Shown: piece by piece, positions 54,500 through 64,000 of the stretch
Position numbering within the stretch: the stretch's first letter is position 1
Layout of the letters: each line of letters starts with the position of its first letter
The notes under the pieces: generated by a model
What the model was told of the DNA's origin: nothing
The model's input: the letters and a program-made list of their open reading frames with translations, nothing else
The model's database searches: none
Assembly (NCBI RefSeq): GCF_016185115.1
Contig: NZ_JACPOF010000004.1
Location: 53,970-117,969, forward strand
Length of the DNA stretch: 64,000 nt
Direction: 5' to 3'
Source of the DNA: Polaromonas sp.
Lineage (GTDB): Bacteria; Pseudomonadota; Gammaproteobacteria; Burkholderiales; Burkholderiaceae_C
Made by a program: the position numbers and the translations under genes

Positions 54500-55891
54500 A
54501 TGTTGACTGTGATTGCTTTTCTGGTTGCCCTGGGCTTGCTGATTGCGGTGCATGAATACGGTCATTACCGGGTCGCCGTTGCCTGCGGGATCAAGGTATT
54601 GAAGTACTCGATCGGTTTCGGCAAACCGATCTACACCTGGCGGCTCAAGGGCAAACCAACCGAATTTTCCATCGCCATGTTGCCATTGGGTGGTTACGTG
54701 AAGATGCTGGATGAGCGTGAGGGTCCGGTGGATCCCGCCGAACGGCATCTGGCTTTCAATACACAGCCTCTCAAATCACGTGCTGCCGTTGTCGCTGCAG
54801 GCCCTATCGCAAACCTGCTGCTCGCCGTACTTCTTTACAGCGTGGTCAACTGGATTGGCCTGCAGGAGCCGAAAGCCGTTCTGGCCAGCCCTGTTGCCGG
54901 CTCGATTGCCGATCGGGCAGGCCTGCGCGGTGAAGACCTTGTCCGTCAGGCCGCGTTTGACGGCGATGCGCTTGAGGATGTCCGCTCTTTCGAAGACCTG
55001 AGGTGGCGCCTGACGCAGGGGGCGCTCAATGGCCGGGATGTACGTCTGGCTGTCAGCGCCAATGTCAATCCGCAGGAGGCAGACGCGCTTCCCGTCAAGG
55101 AAGTCGTCCTGAAAATGGCGGAGTTGAATGCCAGCGATGCAGATGCGCAGCAGTTCCGCAAGATCGGCATTCTGGGTCCGTGGACCAGTCCGCTTATCGG
55201 GGAGGTGATGGCCGGCAGTGCGGCGGCCAGGGCCGGTTTGCGTGCGGGAGACGTGGTGCGGCGTATTGGTAACACGGTTATTGTGGATGGTCAGCAGTTG
55301 CGTGAAGCCATTCGATCATCTGTATCGCAAGGCAGCAATTCAACGGGTGCCATAACGCAGACATGGCAGCTTTTGCGGGCGGGACAGGCCCTTTCTCTTG
55401 AAGTGACACCTGACGTCCGCCTGGAGGGAGCGCTGGGTGTTGGTCGCATTGGCGCCTATGTCGGTGCTCCGCCTGTGTTTGTTACCGTACGCTACGGCCT
55501 GTTTGACGGATTGTGGCAGGGGGCAGTCCGGACCTGGCAGGTGTCGGTGCTGACCCTGAAAATGATGGGCAAGATGGTGACCGGACAGGCTTCCCTGAAA
55601 AATCTCAGCGGTCCCCTGACGATTGCCGACTATGCCGGCAAATCGGCCAGCCTTGGCTGGAGCGCGTACCTGCTGTTTCTGGCTCTCATCAGTGTCAGTC
55701 TTGGCGTGCTTAATTTACTGCCGCTGCCGGTTCTGGACGGTGGGCACCTGATGTATTATCTTTGGGAAGCCGTCACCGGGCGGGGGGTGTCAGACGCCTG
55801 GATGGGCAGACTGCAGCGCGGTGGCGTTGCCCTGCTACTGTGCATGATGTCCGTAGCCCTGTTTAACGATGTCACCCGGCTCTTTGGCTAG
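54500..55891 (+). CDS. rseP: Site-2 intramembrane zinc protease RseP
   Basis: 463 residues. The first helix holds the zinc motif HEYGH (18-22) in LGLLIAVHEYGHYRVA. Two PDZ domains occupy the periplasmic middle (about 120-310). The last membrane part carries LPVLDGGHL, the third ligand motif. It cleaves the anti-sigma factor RseA to release sigma-E and removes signal peptide remnants. Longer in-frame starts inside dxr lack the N-terminal helix context. Confidence 0.96.
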   Translation: MLTVIAFLVALGLLIAVHEYGHYRVAVACGIKVLKYSIGFGKPIYTWRLKGKPTEFSIAMLPLGGYVKMLDEREGPVDPAERHLAFNTQPLKSRAAVVAAGPIANLLLAVLLYSVVNWIGLQEPKAVLASPVAGSIADRAGLRGEDLVRQAAFDGDALEDVRSFEDLRWRLTQGALNGRDVRLAVSANVNPQEADALPVKEVVLKMAELNASDADAQQFRKIGILGPWTSPLIGEVMAGSAAARAGLRAGDVVRRIGNTVIVDGQQLREAIRSSVSQGSNSTGAITQTWQLLRAGQALSLEVTPDVRLEGALGVGRIGAYVGAPPVFVTVRYGLFDGLWQGAVRTWQVSVLTLKMMGKMVTGQASLKNLSGPLTIADYAGKSASLGWSAYLLFLALISVSLGVLNLLPLPVLDGGHLMYYLWEAVTGRGVSDAWMGRLQRGGVALLLCMMSVALFNDVTRLFG

Positions 55892-55926
55892 CATCCAGAT
55901 TCCCACCCGGCTAACACCTAAAGTTC

Positions 55927-58227
55927 ATGCAAAAACAATTCAATCGATTCAAACTTCGAACGGTGTCTGCCATCGCGGCCAGCCTGCTGATTGCACACTC
56001 GGCCTGGGCAGTAGATCCCTTCACGGTACGTGACATCCGCGTGGAGGGCCTTCAGCGGGTCGAGCCGGGAACCATATTTGCCTCCCTTCCATTTCGCGTG
56101 GGTGAAACCTACAGCGACGACAAGGGCTCAACGGCCATTCGCGCACTTTTTGCCCTTGGCCTTTTCAAGGATGTGCGCCTTGAAGTCAGTGGCGATGTCC
56201 TGGTTGTGATCGTTGAAGAGCGTCCCACCATTGCCGACGTGAGTTTTGTCGGATCCAAGGAATTTGACAAGGACGTGCTGAAAAAAGCACTGCGCGAAAT
56301 CGGCCTGAACGATGGCCAGCCGTTTGACAAGGCACTGGCTGACAAGGCCGAGCAGGAACTCAAGCGTCAATACATCAACAAGAGCATGTACAGCGCGGAG
56401 GTGATTACCACCGTAACCCCTATCGAGCGTAACCGGGTCAACCTCACATTCAATGTGGTGGAGGGGGATGTCGCGAAGATCAAGGAGATCCGCATCGTCG
56501 GCAACAAGGCATTCAGCGAAGGCACCCTGCGCGACCTGTTTGACCTGGACACCGGCGGCTGGATGAGCTGGTACACAAAATCAGACCGTTATTCGCGCAC
56601 CAAGCTGAATGCGGATATCGAAACGCTGCGCTCTTATTACCTGTCGCGTGGCTATCTGGAATTCAGGATTGATTCAACCCAGGTTGCGATCTCTCCGGAC
56701 AAGCAGGACGTCAGCATCACCATCAACATCAGCGAGGGTGAGCGGTTTATTGTTTCTGGCGTCAAGCTTGAAGGCAATTTCATCAACAAGGAAGACGAGT
56801 TCAAATCCCTTGTCACTATCAAGCCCGGTGAAGCCTACAACGCCGATACCGTCGCGGCGACGACCAAGGCGTTCACGGATTATTTTGGTACCTTCGGTTT
56901 TGCGTTTGCGCGGGTGGAGGCAGTTCCGGAAATCGACCGCGTCAACAACCGGGTATCGCTTGTATTGCAGGGTGAGCCTTCGAGGCGTGCCTATGTGCGG
57001 CGTATCAATGTCTCGGGCAACAATCGCACCCGCGATGAAGTGATTCGCCGCGAATTCAGGCAGTTCGAATCGTCATGGTATGACGGTGACAAGATTCGCC
57101 TGTCTCGTGACCGTGTGGACCGCCTTGGCTTTTTTACGGATGTCACCGTTGATACGCAGGATGTAAGTGGAACGCAGGATCAGGTTGATGTGGCTGTGAC
57201 AGTTGTCGAGAAGCCTACCGGCAATATGCAGCTAGGTGCGGGATTCTCAAGTGGAGAGAAACTGTCTTTGAGCTTTGGTGTGAAGCAAGAAAACATATTT
57301 GGTTCCGGTAACTACCTCGGCGTGGAGGTGAACACCAGCAAGTTGTACCGAACCCTGGTTTTAACCACCGTAGATCCATATTTCACGGCGGATGGCATAT
57401 CGAGGTCGTTAGATCTGTATTTTCGAACTACCCGTCCGCTTGATGGGCAGGGCGGCGACTATGGTTTGAAAACCACAGGTGCCAGCTTGCGCTTCGGCGT
57501 GCCGTTTAGTGAAACTGACACAGTTTATTTTGGCGGTGGCTATGAGCGCCTGACTATTGAGTCCGGGATCAATCCTTTGCCAACAACCTATTTGGCCTAC
57601 GCTAACCAGTTCGGATTCACCAGCTCATCGGTGCCCCTGACAGTAGGCTGGACGCGGGATGACCGTGACAGTGCGCTGGTACCCACAAAAGGGCGTTATC
57701 AGCGTGCTTTCGGAGAGTGGGGCGTCGCTGGTGAGGCCCGATATGTGCGGGGGAATTATCAAGTCCAGCAGTACATACCACTAAACAAACAATATACGGT
57801 AGCGCTGAATGCGGAGTTGGGTTGGGGCAAGGGTCTGGATAATCGGCCGTTCCCGATCTTCAAGAATTTCTCGTCAGGTGGCCTTGGATCGGTGCGTGGC
57901 TTCCAGCAGGGCTCTCTGGGTCCACGGGACGCCTCGGATCTGGCTCTCGGCGGTCCCAAGAAGATATCGCTCAACGGTGAGTTGATTGCGCCATTCCCCG
58001 GCACGGGAAATGACCGCACACTGCGCATGTTTGCATTTATAGACGCAGGTAATGTGTTCGGTGAAAATCAGAAATACAGCGTCAGCGAGCTCCGGGCTTC
58101 AGTGGGTATAGGCGTCAGCTGGATCTCGCCTGTGGGCCCTTTGCGCCTGGGTATCGCAAACCCCATCAGGAAAAAAGTTGGCGATAGAATAGAGCGTTTT
58201 CAATTCCAGATCGGTACATCTTTCTAA
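55927..58227 (+). CDS. bamA: Outer membrane protein assembly factor BamA
   Basis: 766 residues. Signal peptide ends ...AHSAWA; then DPFTVRDIRVEGLQRVEPGTIF opens the first of five POTRA domains (about 25-425); the C-terminal beta barrel includes the conserved GGLGSVRGFQQGSLGPRD loop, with the VRGF motif, and ends with the aromatic F of IGTSF. It inserts beta-barrel proteins in the outer membrane with BamBCDE. The next gene, skp, starts at its stop (TAATG overlap). Confidence 0.98.
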   Translation: MQKQFNRFKLRTVSAIAASLLIAHSAWAVDPFTVRDIRVEGLQRVEPGTIFASLPFRVGETYSDDKGSTAIRALFALGLFKDVRLEVSGDVLVVIVEERPTIADVSFVGSKEFDKDVLKKALREIGLNDGQPFDKALADKAEQELKRQYINKSMYSAEVITTVTPIERNRVNLTFNVVEGDVAKIKEIRIVGNKAFSEGTLRDLFDLDTGGWMSWYTKSDRYSRTKLNADIETLRSYYLSRGYLEFRIDSTQVAISPDKQDVSITINISEGERFIVSGVKLEGNFINKEDEFKSLVTIKPGEAYNADTVAATTKAFTDYFGTFGFAFARVEAVPEIDRVNNRVSLVLQGEPSRRAYVRRINVSGNNRTRDEVIRREFRQFESSWYDGDKIRLSRDRVDRLGFFTDVTVDTQDVSGTQDQVDVAVTVVEKPTGNMQLGAGFSSGEKLSLSFGVKQENIFGSGNYLGVEVNTSKLYRTLVLTTVDPYFTADGISRSLDLYFRTTRPLDGQGGDYGLKTTGASLRFGVPFSETDTVYFGGGYERLTIESGINPLPTTYLAYANQFGFTSSSVPLTVGWTRDDRDSALVPTKGRYQRAFGEWGVAGEARYVRGNYQVQQYIPLNKQYTVALNAELGWGKGLDNRPFPIFKNFSSGGLGSVRGFQQGSLGPRDASDLALGGPKKISLNGELIAPFPGTGNDRTLRMFAFIDAGNVFGENQKYSVSELRASVGIGVSWISPVGPLRLGIANPIRKKVGDRIERFQFQIGTSF

Positions 58228-58739
58228 TGATGAATATCTCACGCCAACTACTTTTGGGCTCTTTGATTGCAGTGGCAGGGTTTTCCGCTTCTGCCCAGGA
58301 ATTCAAGGTCGGGATCGTCAATCTGGACAGGATTTTTCGGGAAGCCAATTCTGCAAAAGCGGCACAAACCAAGCTTGAAGCCGAGTTTGGCAAACGCGAC
58401 AAGGAACTGAACGATGTTGCGACGCAGCTCAAGACGCTGTCGGACAAGTTCGAGCGCGAAGCACCAACCTTGTCTGAAACACAGAGAAACACACGGCAGA
58501 AACAGCTCGTCGATCAGGACCGTGATTTTCAGCGCAAGCGCCGCGAGTTCCAGGAAGACCTCAATGCCCGCAAGAATGAAGAGCTTCAGCAGGTCATAGA
58601 GCGTGCCAATCGTGTCGTCAAAACCCTTGCCGAGGCTGAAAAGTACGACCTGATCATTCAGGAAGCGGTCTATGTCAACCCCAAGCATGACATTACTGAC
58701 AAAGTGCTCAGGGCATTGAATGCCGCGGGCGGCAGGTAA
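58227..58739 (+). CDS. skp: OmpH/Skp-family periplasmic chaperone
   Basis: 170 residues. Signal peptide MMNISRQLLLGSLIAVAGFSASAQ, then EFKVGIVNLDRIFREANSAKAAQTKLEAEFGKRDKELND and long coiled-coil helices typical of the Skp trimer tentacles. It holds unfolded outer membrane proteins for BamA, encoded directly upstream. The start codon overlaps the bamA stop by one base. Confidence 0.95.
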   Translation: MMNISRQLLLGSLIAVAGFSASAQEFKVGIVNLDRIFREANSAKAAQTKLEAEFGKRDKELNDVATQLKTLSDKFEREAPTLSETQRNTRQKQLVDQDRDFQRKRREFQEDLNARKNEELQQVIERANRVVKTLAEAEKYDLIIQEAVYVNPKHDITDKVLRALNAAGGR

Positions 58740-58778
58740 GCTGCGCAGTAGTTACTGGCCTTGCCCGGCGGGTGAAGC

Positions 58779-59846
58779 GTGACGCTCAAACTCGCCGCCA
58801 TCGTGGAGTCGCTGGCTGGCGAGTTTGATGCCCGACTGTTAGGCGATTCCGGCATCCAGATTGAAGGTTTGTCGACTCTGGACATGGCCACCGGTCATGA
58901 TCTGACTTTCCTTAGCCATCCGAAATACACGGGCCAGCTGGCTGATTGCAAGGCGGGTTGTGTGGTCGTGTCACCGTTGGCTGAAGACGCAGCCATCAGG
59001 CGGGGTGCGTGCATTGTTGTTGACGATCCCTACCGCTACTTTGCGCGCATCACGCAGATATGGAAGCAGCACCTGTCTCCTGCGTCCTTGCCATTCATAC
59101 ATCCGACGGCATTCATTGATCCGGCAGCCAGGGTCGCCGAAAATGTTTCGGTTGGAGCGTTTGCCTCCATTGGCCCGGGTGCAGACATTGCTGCAGGCGT
59201 TCATATCGGGGCGCATGCCTTTGTTGGTGCACATGCCACGATTGGCAAGGACAGCCGCCTTGCCGCACGGGTCACCATCCTCGACGGATGCAGGATTGGC
59301 GAACGTTGCATCTTGCATCCGGGCGCGGTGATAGGGGCCGACGGATTCGGTTTTGCGCCGCATGACGGCCAGTGGGAAAAGATTGAACAGCTTGGGTCGG
59401 TTCGTATTGGCAATGATGTGGAAATCGGCGCCAACACATGCATTGACCGTGGCGCACTGCAGGACACAGTGATCGGGGACGGCGTCAAGCTGGACAACCT
59501 GATACAGATAGGGCACAACGTGCACGTCGGTGAACACACCGCCATGGCCGGATGTGTCGGCGTTGCCGGCAGTGCGCGCATCGGACGCCACTGCACCATA
59601 GGCGGCGGGGCCGTGGTGCTGGGGCACCTGACGCTTGCAGACCATGTTCATGTCTCTGCAGCATCCGTTGTCACGCGCTCAATTCTCAAGCCCGGCAATT
59701 ACACCGGGCTCTTTCCTATAGACGACAATGCTGCCTGGGAAAAAAATGCCGCCACGCTCAAGCAACTGCATACGCTGCGGGACAGGCTCAAGGTGATCGA
59801 GCGATCACTTGCAGGCCAGCTGAAACACACCGAAGAAAAATCATGA
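58779..59846 (+). CDS. lpxD: UDP-3-O-acylglucosamine N-acyltransferase
   Basis: 355 residues from a GTG. An N-terminal uridine-binding domain ([20 protein letters not shown]) precedes a left-handed beta helix of hexapeptide repeats, with catalytic-His region [29 protein letters not shown]. It adds the N-linked hydroxyacyl chain in lipid A synthesis. The stop overlaps the fabZ start (ATGA). Confidence 0.97.
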   Translation: MTLKLAAIVESLAGEFDARLLGDSGIQIEGLSTLDMATGHDLTFLSHPKYTGQLADCKAGCVVVSPLAEDAAIRRGACIVVDDPYRYFARITQIWKQHLSPASLPFIHPTAFIDPAARVAENVSVGAFASIGPGADIAAGVHIGAHAFVGAHATIGKDSRLAARVTILDGCRIGERCILHPGAVIGADGFGFAPHDGQWEKIEQLGSVRIGNDVEIGANTCIDRGALQDTVIGDGVKLDNLIQIGHNVHVGEHTAMAGCVGVAGSARIGRHCTIGGGAVVLGHLTLADHVHVSAASVVTRSILKPGNYTGLFPIDDNAAWEKNAATLKQLHTLRDRLKVIERSLAGQLKHTEEKS

Positions 59847-60283
59847 TGGACATTCACCAGATTCTCAAACAATTGCCGCACCGCTATCCATTCCTGCTGG
59901 TGGATCGTGTTCTGGAAATTGAAAAAGGCAAAAGTATCAAGGCGTTGAAGAATGTCACGATCAATGAGCCATTTTTTGTTGGCCACTTTCCTCACCGGCC
60001 GGTGATGCCCGGTGTGTTGATGCTTGAAGCCATGGCCCAGGTAGCGGCGCTGCTGGCGTTTGACACGCTCGGGGTTACGCCTGACGACAAGACGGTCTAT
60101 TACTTCGCAGGCATTGATGGCGCACGCTTCAAGCGGCCGGTGGAGCCCGGTGACCAGCTCATCATGGATGTGACCCTGGACCGCATGAAGGCCGGCATTT
60201 TCAAGTTCAAGGGCGTCACGCGCGTGGGTGAAAACGTTGCATGTGAAGCAGAACTCATGTGCACCATGCGAACCATTGCCTGA
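59843..60283 (+). CDS. fabZ: 3-hydroxyacyl-ACP dehydratase FabZ
   Basis: 146 residues: [55 protein letters not shown] with the catalytic His and Glu, and [19 protein letters not shown]. Hotdog-fold dehydratase of the elongation cycle, supplying both phospholipid and lipid A acyl chains. ATG 59843 overlaps the lpxD stop; lpxA follows 13 bp downstream. Confidence 0.98.
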   Translation: MMDIHQILKQLPHRYPFLLVDRVLEIEKGKSIKALKNVTINEPFFVGHFPHRPVMPGVLMLEAMAQVAALLAFDTLGVTPDDKTVYYFAGIDGARFKRPVEPGDQLIMDVTLDRMKAGIFKFKGVTRVGENVACEAELMCTMRTIA

Positions 60284-60296
60284 GCGGGCGCAGTAA

Positions 60297-61109
60297 ATGA
60301 CTCAGAGCGTTTCCGTGACGGGCATACACCCCACGGCCCTGGTAGATTCGAAGGCGGAACTCGACAGTTCCGTCAGCGTAGGCCCTTACACGGTCATTGG
60401 CCCGCACGTGAAAGTGGGCGCGGGCACCACCATTGGTGCGCATTGCGTGATTGAAGGCCACACCACCATTGGTCGTGATAACCGGATCTTCCAGTTCAAC
60501 TCCCTGGGAGCCATTCCCCAGGACAAGAAGTATGCGGGCGAGCCCTGCGAGCTTGTCATTGGTGATCGCAATACCGTCAGGGAGTTTTGCACCTTCAACA
60601 TAGGTTCTCCCGGCGATGCCGGCGTGACACGTGTGGGCAATGACAACTGGATCATGGCCTACGTACACCTGGCGCATGACTGCCAGGTTGGCAATAACAC
60701 CATCTTTGCCAACAACTCGCAACTGGCCGGGCATGTGCATGTGGGTGACTGGGTCATTCTGGGTGGTTTTACCGTTGTGCATCAGTTCGTGCGCCTGGGT
60801 GCCCACAGCATGACTGCCATGTGTTCCCTGCTGTTTGCAGACCTGCCACCCTTTGTCATGACCCAGGGGCAACCGGCGGAAGCGCGTTCGATGAATTTTG
60901 AAGGCTTGCGCCGCCGTGGGTTTTCGCCGGATCGCATCGCAGCCGTGAAGGCCATGCACAAGGCCCTCTATCGCGAAGACCTCACGCTGGAGCAGGCGAA
61001 GCTGCGGATTGCCGGTTTGACCGACAAACACCCTGAAGCTGAGCAGGATGTGCAGATGATGACATCCTTCCTGGATCACACCTCGCCGCACCGCGGCATT
61101 GTGCGCTAG
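60297..61109 (+). CDS. lpxA: UDP-N-acetylglucosamine acyltransferase LpxA
   Basis: 270 residues of hexapeptide-repeat beta helix: [26 protein letters not shown], catalytic-His region [19 protein letters not shown], and [16 protein letters not shown]. The C-terminal helical domain follows [16 protein letters not shown] text. It performs the first step of lipid A synthesis, transferring a 3-hydroxyacyl chain from ACP. Confidence 0.98.
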   Translation: MTQSVSVTGIHPTALVDSKAELDSSVSVGPYTVIGPHVKVGAGTTIGAHCVIEGHTTIGRDNRIFQFNSLGAIPQDKKYAGEPCELVIGDRNTVREFCTFNIGSPGDAGVTRVGNDNWIMAYVHLAHDCQVGNNTIFANNSQLAGHVHVGDWVILGGFTVVHQFVRLGAHSMTAMCSLLFADLPPFVMTQGQPAEARSMNFEGLRRRGFSPDRIAAVKAMHKALYREDLTLEQAKLRIAGLTDKHPEAEQDVQMMTSFLDHTSPHRGIVR

Positions 61110-61185
61110 TCCCATGCCCGCAGGTTCGATGCCTTTGCCGGTCCGGGGCGACGCTGGCAAAGACGGGTCTGAACCTGTTCATCCC

Positions 61186-62334
61186 ATGACACCCCAAATC
61201 GCCATGGTCGCCGGTGAGACCTCTGGCGACCTTCTTGCCGGGCTGCTGCTTGACGGATTCAAGTCCCGTTGGCCATCAATGCGCTCTGCAGGAATTGGCG
61301 GTCCTAACATGATCAGGCGCGGCTTTGATGCCTGGTGGCCCAGCGAAAAGCTGGCTGTGCGGGGGTATGTGGAAGTACTGCGGCACTACCGGGAGATCGT
61401 GGGCATACGCAAGCAACTGAAGCAGCGCCTGTTGCAGGATCCGCCAGATATTTTCGTTGGCGTCGATGCGCCCGACTTCAATCTCGACCTTGAGGCAGAC
61501 CTGAAAAGCCAGGGCATCAAGACCGTGCATTTTGTAAGTCCCTCGGTCTGGGCATGGCGTGCTGAACGCATCGAAAAAATCAGGCGCAGCGTGGATCATG
61601 TGCTGTGCATTTTTCCGTTTGAACCCGCCTTGCTGGCTTCGCATGGCATATCTGCCACCTATGTGGGCCATCCCCTGGCAGGGGTCATCCCTATGCAGCC
61701 GGATCGCGTACGAGCACGTCAAGCGCTGGGCCTGCTGAATGAAGACCTGGTCGTCGCCATCCTGCCGGGGAGCAGAAAATCTGAAATCCAGTACCTTGCG
61801 TCAAGGTTCTTTCGGGCCGCCGCCCTGATTCGAAAAGCAAGAGCGTCTGTCAAATTTGTGGTGCCCGCAGTGCCCTTGCTCAAAGGCATGATTGAGCAGA
61901 TTGCATTTGAAAATGGCATGGGTCCGCATCTTCAGATTGTTGAAGGAAGGTCCCATGACGTGCTGGCTGCCTGTGATGTCACGCTGATTGCCAGCGGCAC
62001 CGCCACACTTGAGGCCGCGCTTTTCAAGCGCCCCATGGTGATTGCCTACAACATGAACTGGCTGTCATGGCAGATCATGCGTCGCAAAAAGCTCCAGCCA
62101 TGGGTGGGTCTGCCCAATATCCTTTGCCAGGATTTTGTGGTGCCCGAGTTATTGCAGGATGCTGCCACGCCCGAGGCGCTGTCGGCGGCCGTCCTGCATT
62201 GGCTGGATGCCAGATCATCAGCGCCTGACAAAATAGCGGCCGTGGAACAAAGATTTACTGCGTTGCATGCAGCGTTGCAACGCGATACGTCAAAATTGGC
62301 AACCGATGCGATCCAGAAAATTCTTGAAGGCTGA
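61186..62334 (+). CDS. lpxB: Lipid-A-disaccharide synthase
   Basis: 382 residues, the same length as E. coli LpxB. It starts [24 protein letters not shown], then [73 protein letters not shown] and [22 protein letters not shown]. It joins lipid X and UDP-diacylglucosamine. Upstream in-frame starts exist but would add residues not in the family; 76 bp separate it from lpxA. Confidence 0.97.
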   Translation: MTPQIAMVAGETSGDLLAGLLLDGFKSRWPSMRSAGIGGPNMIRRGFDAWWPSEKLAVRGYVEVLRHYREIVGIRKQLKQRLLQDPPDIFVGVDAPDFNLDLEADLKSQGIKTVHFVSPSVWAWRAERIEKIRRSVDHVLCIFPFEPALLASHGISATYVGHPLAGVIPMQPDRVRARQALGLLNEDLVVAILPGSRKSEIQYLASRFFRAAALIRKARASVKFVVPAVPLLKGMIEQIAFENGMGPHLQIVEGRSHDVLAACDVTLIASGTATLEAALFKRPMVIAYNMNWLSWQIMRRKKLQPWVGLPNILCQDFVVPELLQDAATPEALSAAVLHWLDARSSAPDKIAAVEQRFTALHAALQRDTSKLATDAIQKILEG

Positions 62335-62923
62335 GCAGGCAGCGTTTTCCTGGGATATTCCGGGGCTGATGGCCGGTGTGGATGAGGCCGGCCGTGGCCC
62401 GCTGATGGGGCCGGTTGTGGCCGCCGCCGTCATCCTTGATGAGTTGAACCCCATCAAGGGCCTGGCCGATTCAAAAAAGCTGACGGCCCTCAAGCGGGAA
62501 AAGCTTTACGACGAGATACGCGCCAAGGCGCTGTGTCATTCGATTGCCCTGGCCACCGCCGAAGAAATTGACAACCTCAACATTCTGCAGGCCACCATGC
62601 TGGCCATGAAACGTGCGGTAGAGGGGCTGCGCCTCAAGCCCAACAAGGTGCTGGTCGATGGCAACCGCCTGCCCACCCTTGTGATTCTTTCGGAGGCCAT
62701 TGTGGGTGGCGATGCGCTGGTGCCGTCCATTTCTGCAGCCTCCATACTCGCCAAGGTTTACCGTGACCGCTGGTGCGCCGAGTTCCACCTGCAATACCCG
62801 CAATATGGCTTTGCCGACCACAAGGGCTATGGAACTGCAGAACACCTCGCCGCCCTGCGGGAGCATGGCGCCTGTCCACAGCACCGCCGCTCGTTTGGGC
62901 CGGTTGCAGAGGTTTTGAGGTGA
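62306..62923 (+). CDS. rnhB: Ribonuclease HII
   Basis: 205 residues with catalytic [24 protein letters not shown] (DEAGRG), [30 protein letters not shown] (second Asp) and [11 protein letters not shown], ending [12 protein letters not shown]...HRRSFGPV. It removes ribonucleotides and RNA from DNA hybrids. The chosen ATG lies within the last 29 bases of lpxB; a longer start at 62267 is possible. Confidence 0.95.
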   Translation: MRSRKFLKAEQAAFSWDIPGLMAGVDEAGRGPLMGPVVAAAVILDELNPIKGLADSKKLTALKREKLYDEIRAKALCHSIALATAEEIDNLNILQATMLAMKRAVEGLRLKPNKVLVDGNRLPTLVILSEAIVGGDALVPSISAASILAKVYRDRWCAEFHLQYPQYGFADHKGYGTAEHLAALREHGACPQHRRSFGPVAEVLR

Positions 62924-63705
62924 CGGGCTCCGGTGCCGTGCCGACGATAAGCGTCACTTCCCGCGATAACCCGCTGATCAGGGAAATACGCAAGCTCTCG
63001 GGCGACAGCACGGCCTACCGCAAGCATGGCCGCGTCTGGCTTGAAGGCGATCACCTTTGCCGGGCTGCCCTGGCACGCGGCATGCTGCCCGCCGTGGCTG
63101 TTTTTTCAGAGTCGTTCTGGCCGGTGGCACCTGCTGAACTCGCGCGCTCCGCTGCCAAAAACATAGTCATACCTGACGCACTGCTGCCCGAGATCAGCGG
63201 CCTGGAGTCACCTGCCGCCATGGGGTTTGTGCTGGATTTGCCGGTGGAGTTGCCATTGGATCCCGGCAAGGCTTCCGTCATTCTTGACCGGGTGCAGGAT
63301 GCCGGTAATGTCGGCTCCATTTTGCGCAGCGCTGCGGCCTTTGGTTTTGGGCAGGTCATTGCCCTCAAGGGCACGGCAGCCCTGTGGTCCCCCAAGGTCC
63401 TGCGTGCCGGCATGGGCGCGCATTTTGCGCTGCGGCTTGTCGAAAGCGTTGAGATCGAGGCCTTGAACGGCCTGGCAGTGCCCATTGTGGTCACAAGCTC
63501 CCACCAGGGGGCTTTGCTTCACCAGCAAAAGCTGCCCATGCCGTGTGCCTGGGCCATGGGCCATGAGGGCCAGGGCGTCAGCGACGCGCTGATGGAGCGC
63601 TCGGCATTCAGGGTGCGCATTGATCAGCCTGGAGGCGAAGAATCCCTCAATGTGGCGGCAGCGGCGGCGATTTGCCTGTATGCGAGCTCGATTTCACGCA
63701 GCTAG
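62920..63705 (+). CDS. SpoU/TrmH-family RNA 2'-O-methyltransferase
   Basis: 261 residues from a GTG that overlaps the rnhB stop (GTGA). An N-terminal substrate-binding domain ([37 protein letters not shown]) precedes the knotted SPOUT domain with all three motifs: [29 protein letters not shown] and [17 protein letters not shown]. It methylates rRNA or tRNA ribose with SAM; the target nucleotide cannot be read. Its stop is 44 bp before the 63.75-kb repeat array. Confidence 0.92.
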   Translation: MTGSGAVPTISVTSRDNPLIREIRKLSGDSTAYRKHGRVWLEGDHLCRAALARGMLPAVAVFSESFWPVAPAELARSAAKNIVIPDALLPEISGLESPAAMGFVLDLPVELPLDPGKASVILDRVQDAGNVGSILRSAAAFGFGQVIALKGTAALWSPKVLRAGMGAHFALRLVESVEIEALNGLAVPIVVTSSHQGALLHQQKLPMPCAWAMGHEGQGVSDALMERSAFRVRIDQPGGEESLNVAAAAAICLYASSISRS

Positions 63706-63749
63706 CTGGATTTACCAGGCAGGGCGTATTTAAAGCGAAGAAGGTTTTC

Positions 63750-64000
63750 GCAAGCAGGGGCCGCGGTCCGGCTTTGCCGGCCGCAGGCGCAGCGGCCCCC
63801 TCGGGGGGCAGGGAGCTACACGAAGTGAGCGACCGTGGGGGCTCTTCTTCGCAAGCAGGGGCCGCGGAACTGGCTTCGCCAGGCCGCAGGCGCAGCGGCC
63901 CCCTCGGGGGGCAGGGAGCTACACGAAGTGAGCGACCGTGGGGGCTCTTCTTCGCAAGCAGGGGCCGCGGAACTGGCTTCGCCAGGCCGCAGGCGCAGCG
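63750..64000. repeat. 103-bp tandem repeat array (continues past window end)
   Basis: GCAAGCAG starts units at 63750, 63851 and 63954. The first unit is 2 bp short (GGTCCGGCTTTGCCGG in the hairpin), the next is 103 bp, and the third runs off the window. Sequence and module order match the array at 39407-39847, with CGAAGTGAGCGACCG as the preferred variant. Confidence 0.92.

Noticed and set aside
61099..61185. Longer N-terminus for LpxB
   Set aside because: The extra 29 residues are not like the family, and the ATG at 61186 gives exactly the expected 382 residues.

Overview
The window looks like a chromosome segment of a Burkholderiales betaproteobacterium, most likely Comamonadaceae (Polaromonas/Rhodoferax-like). 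This is an inference from the GC-rich coding style, a Bug-type tripartite tricarboxylate receptor, a MxKDx pentapeptide-repeat protein beside a YedY-like enzyme, and the rpsB-to-trmH gene order. No rRNA, tRNA or CRISPR was recognised.

Layout. 1-16 kb: the 3' end of an N-formylglutamate amidohydrolase gene, a hydroxyglutarate-oxidase-like flavoprotein, type IV pilin pilA, fadH, pyrD, rpiA, an exported phosphatase, a gentisate-pathway cluster with a divergent LysR regulator, nth and a hipBA toxin-antitoxin operon. 16-25 kb: a patchy accessory stretch with an aminotransferase, three MFS transporters, a two-gene DUF262/HEPN cassette of visibly lower GC, a HigBA-type module and a histidine-phosphatase remnant. 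25-48 kb: a phospholipid/phosphoesterase trio, periplasmic msrA with an amber-interrupted msrB, a penicillin-binding protein, an RNase D-like exonuclease whose start codon lies inside a MITE, a copper nitrite reductase fused to cytochrome c behind an FNR-like box, a YedY-like molybdoenzyme with its cytochrome b, a KefB-type antiporter, nnr, dadA and an amidase. 48.4-63.7 kb: the conserved housekeeping run rpsB-tsf-pyrH-frr-uppS-cdsA-dxr-rseP-bamA-skp-lpxD-fabZ-lpxA-lpxB-rnhB-trmH, mostly with overlapping or closely spaced genes. It joins translation, isoprenoid and phospholipid synthesis, outer-membrane protein assembly and lipid A synthesis.

Intergenic DNA is unusually rich in repeats: a 103-bp tandem repeat at three loci, a 100-200 bp hairpin-bearing repeat at three loci, REP-like doublets (one apparently split by a second repeat), and a 270-bp element with 29-bp perfect terminal inverted repeats.

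The most interesting candidates are the DUF262/HEPN cassette (a possible anti-phage or abortive system), the MITE that donates a start codon, the repeat families, the nonsense-interrupted msrB, and the hipBA promoter with three phased operator-like repeats. Functional calls rest on motif recognition by eye; no database search was possible.
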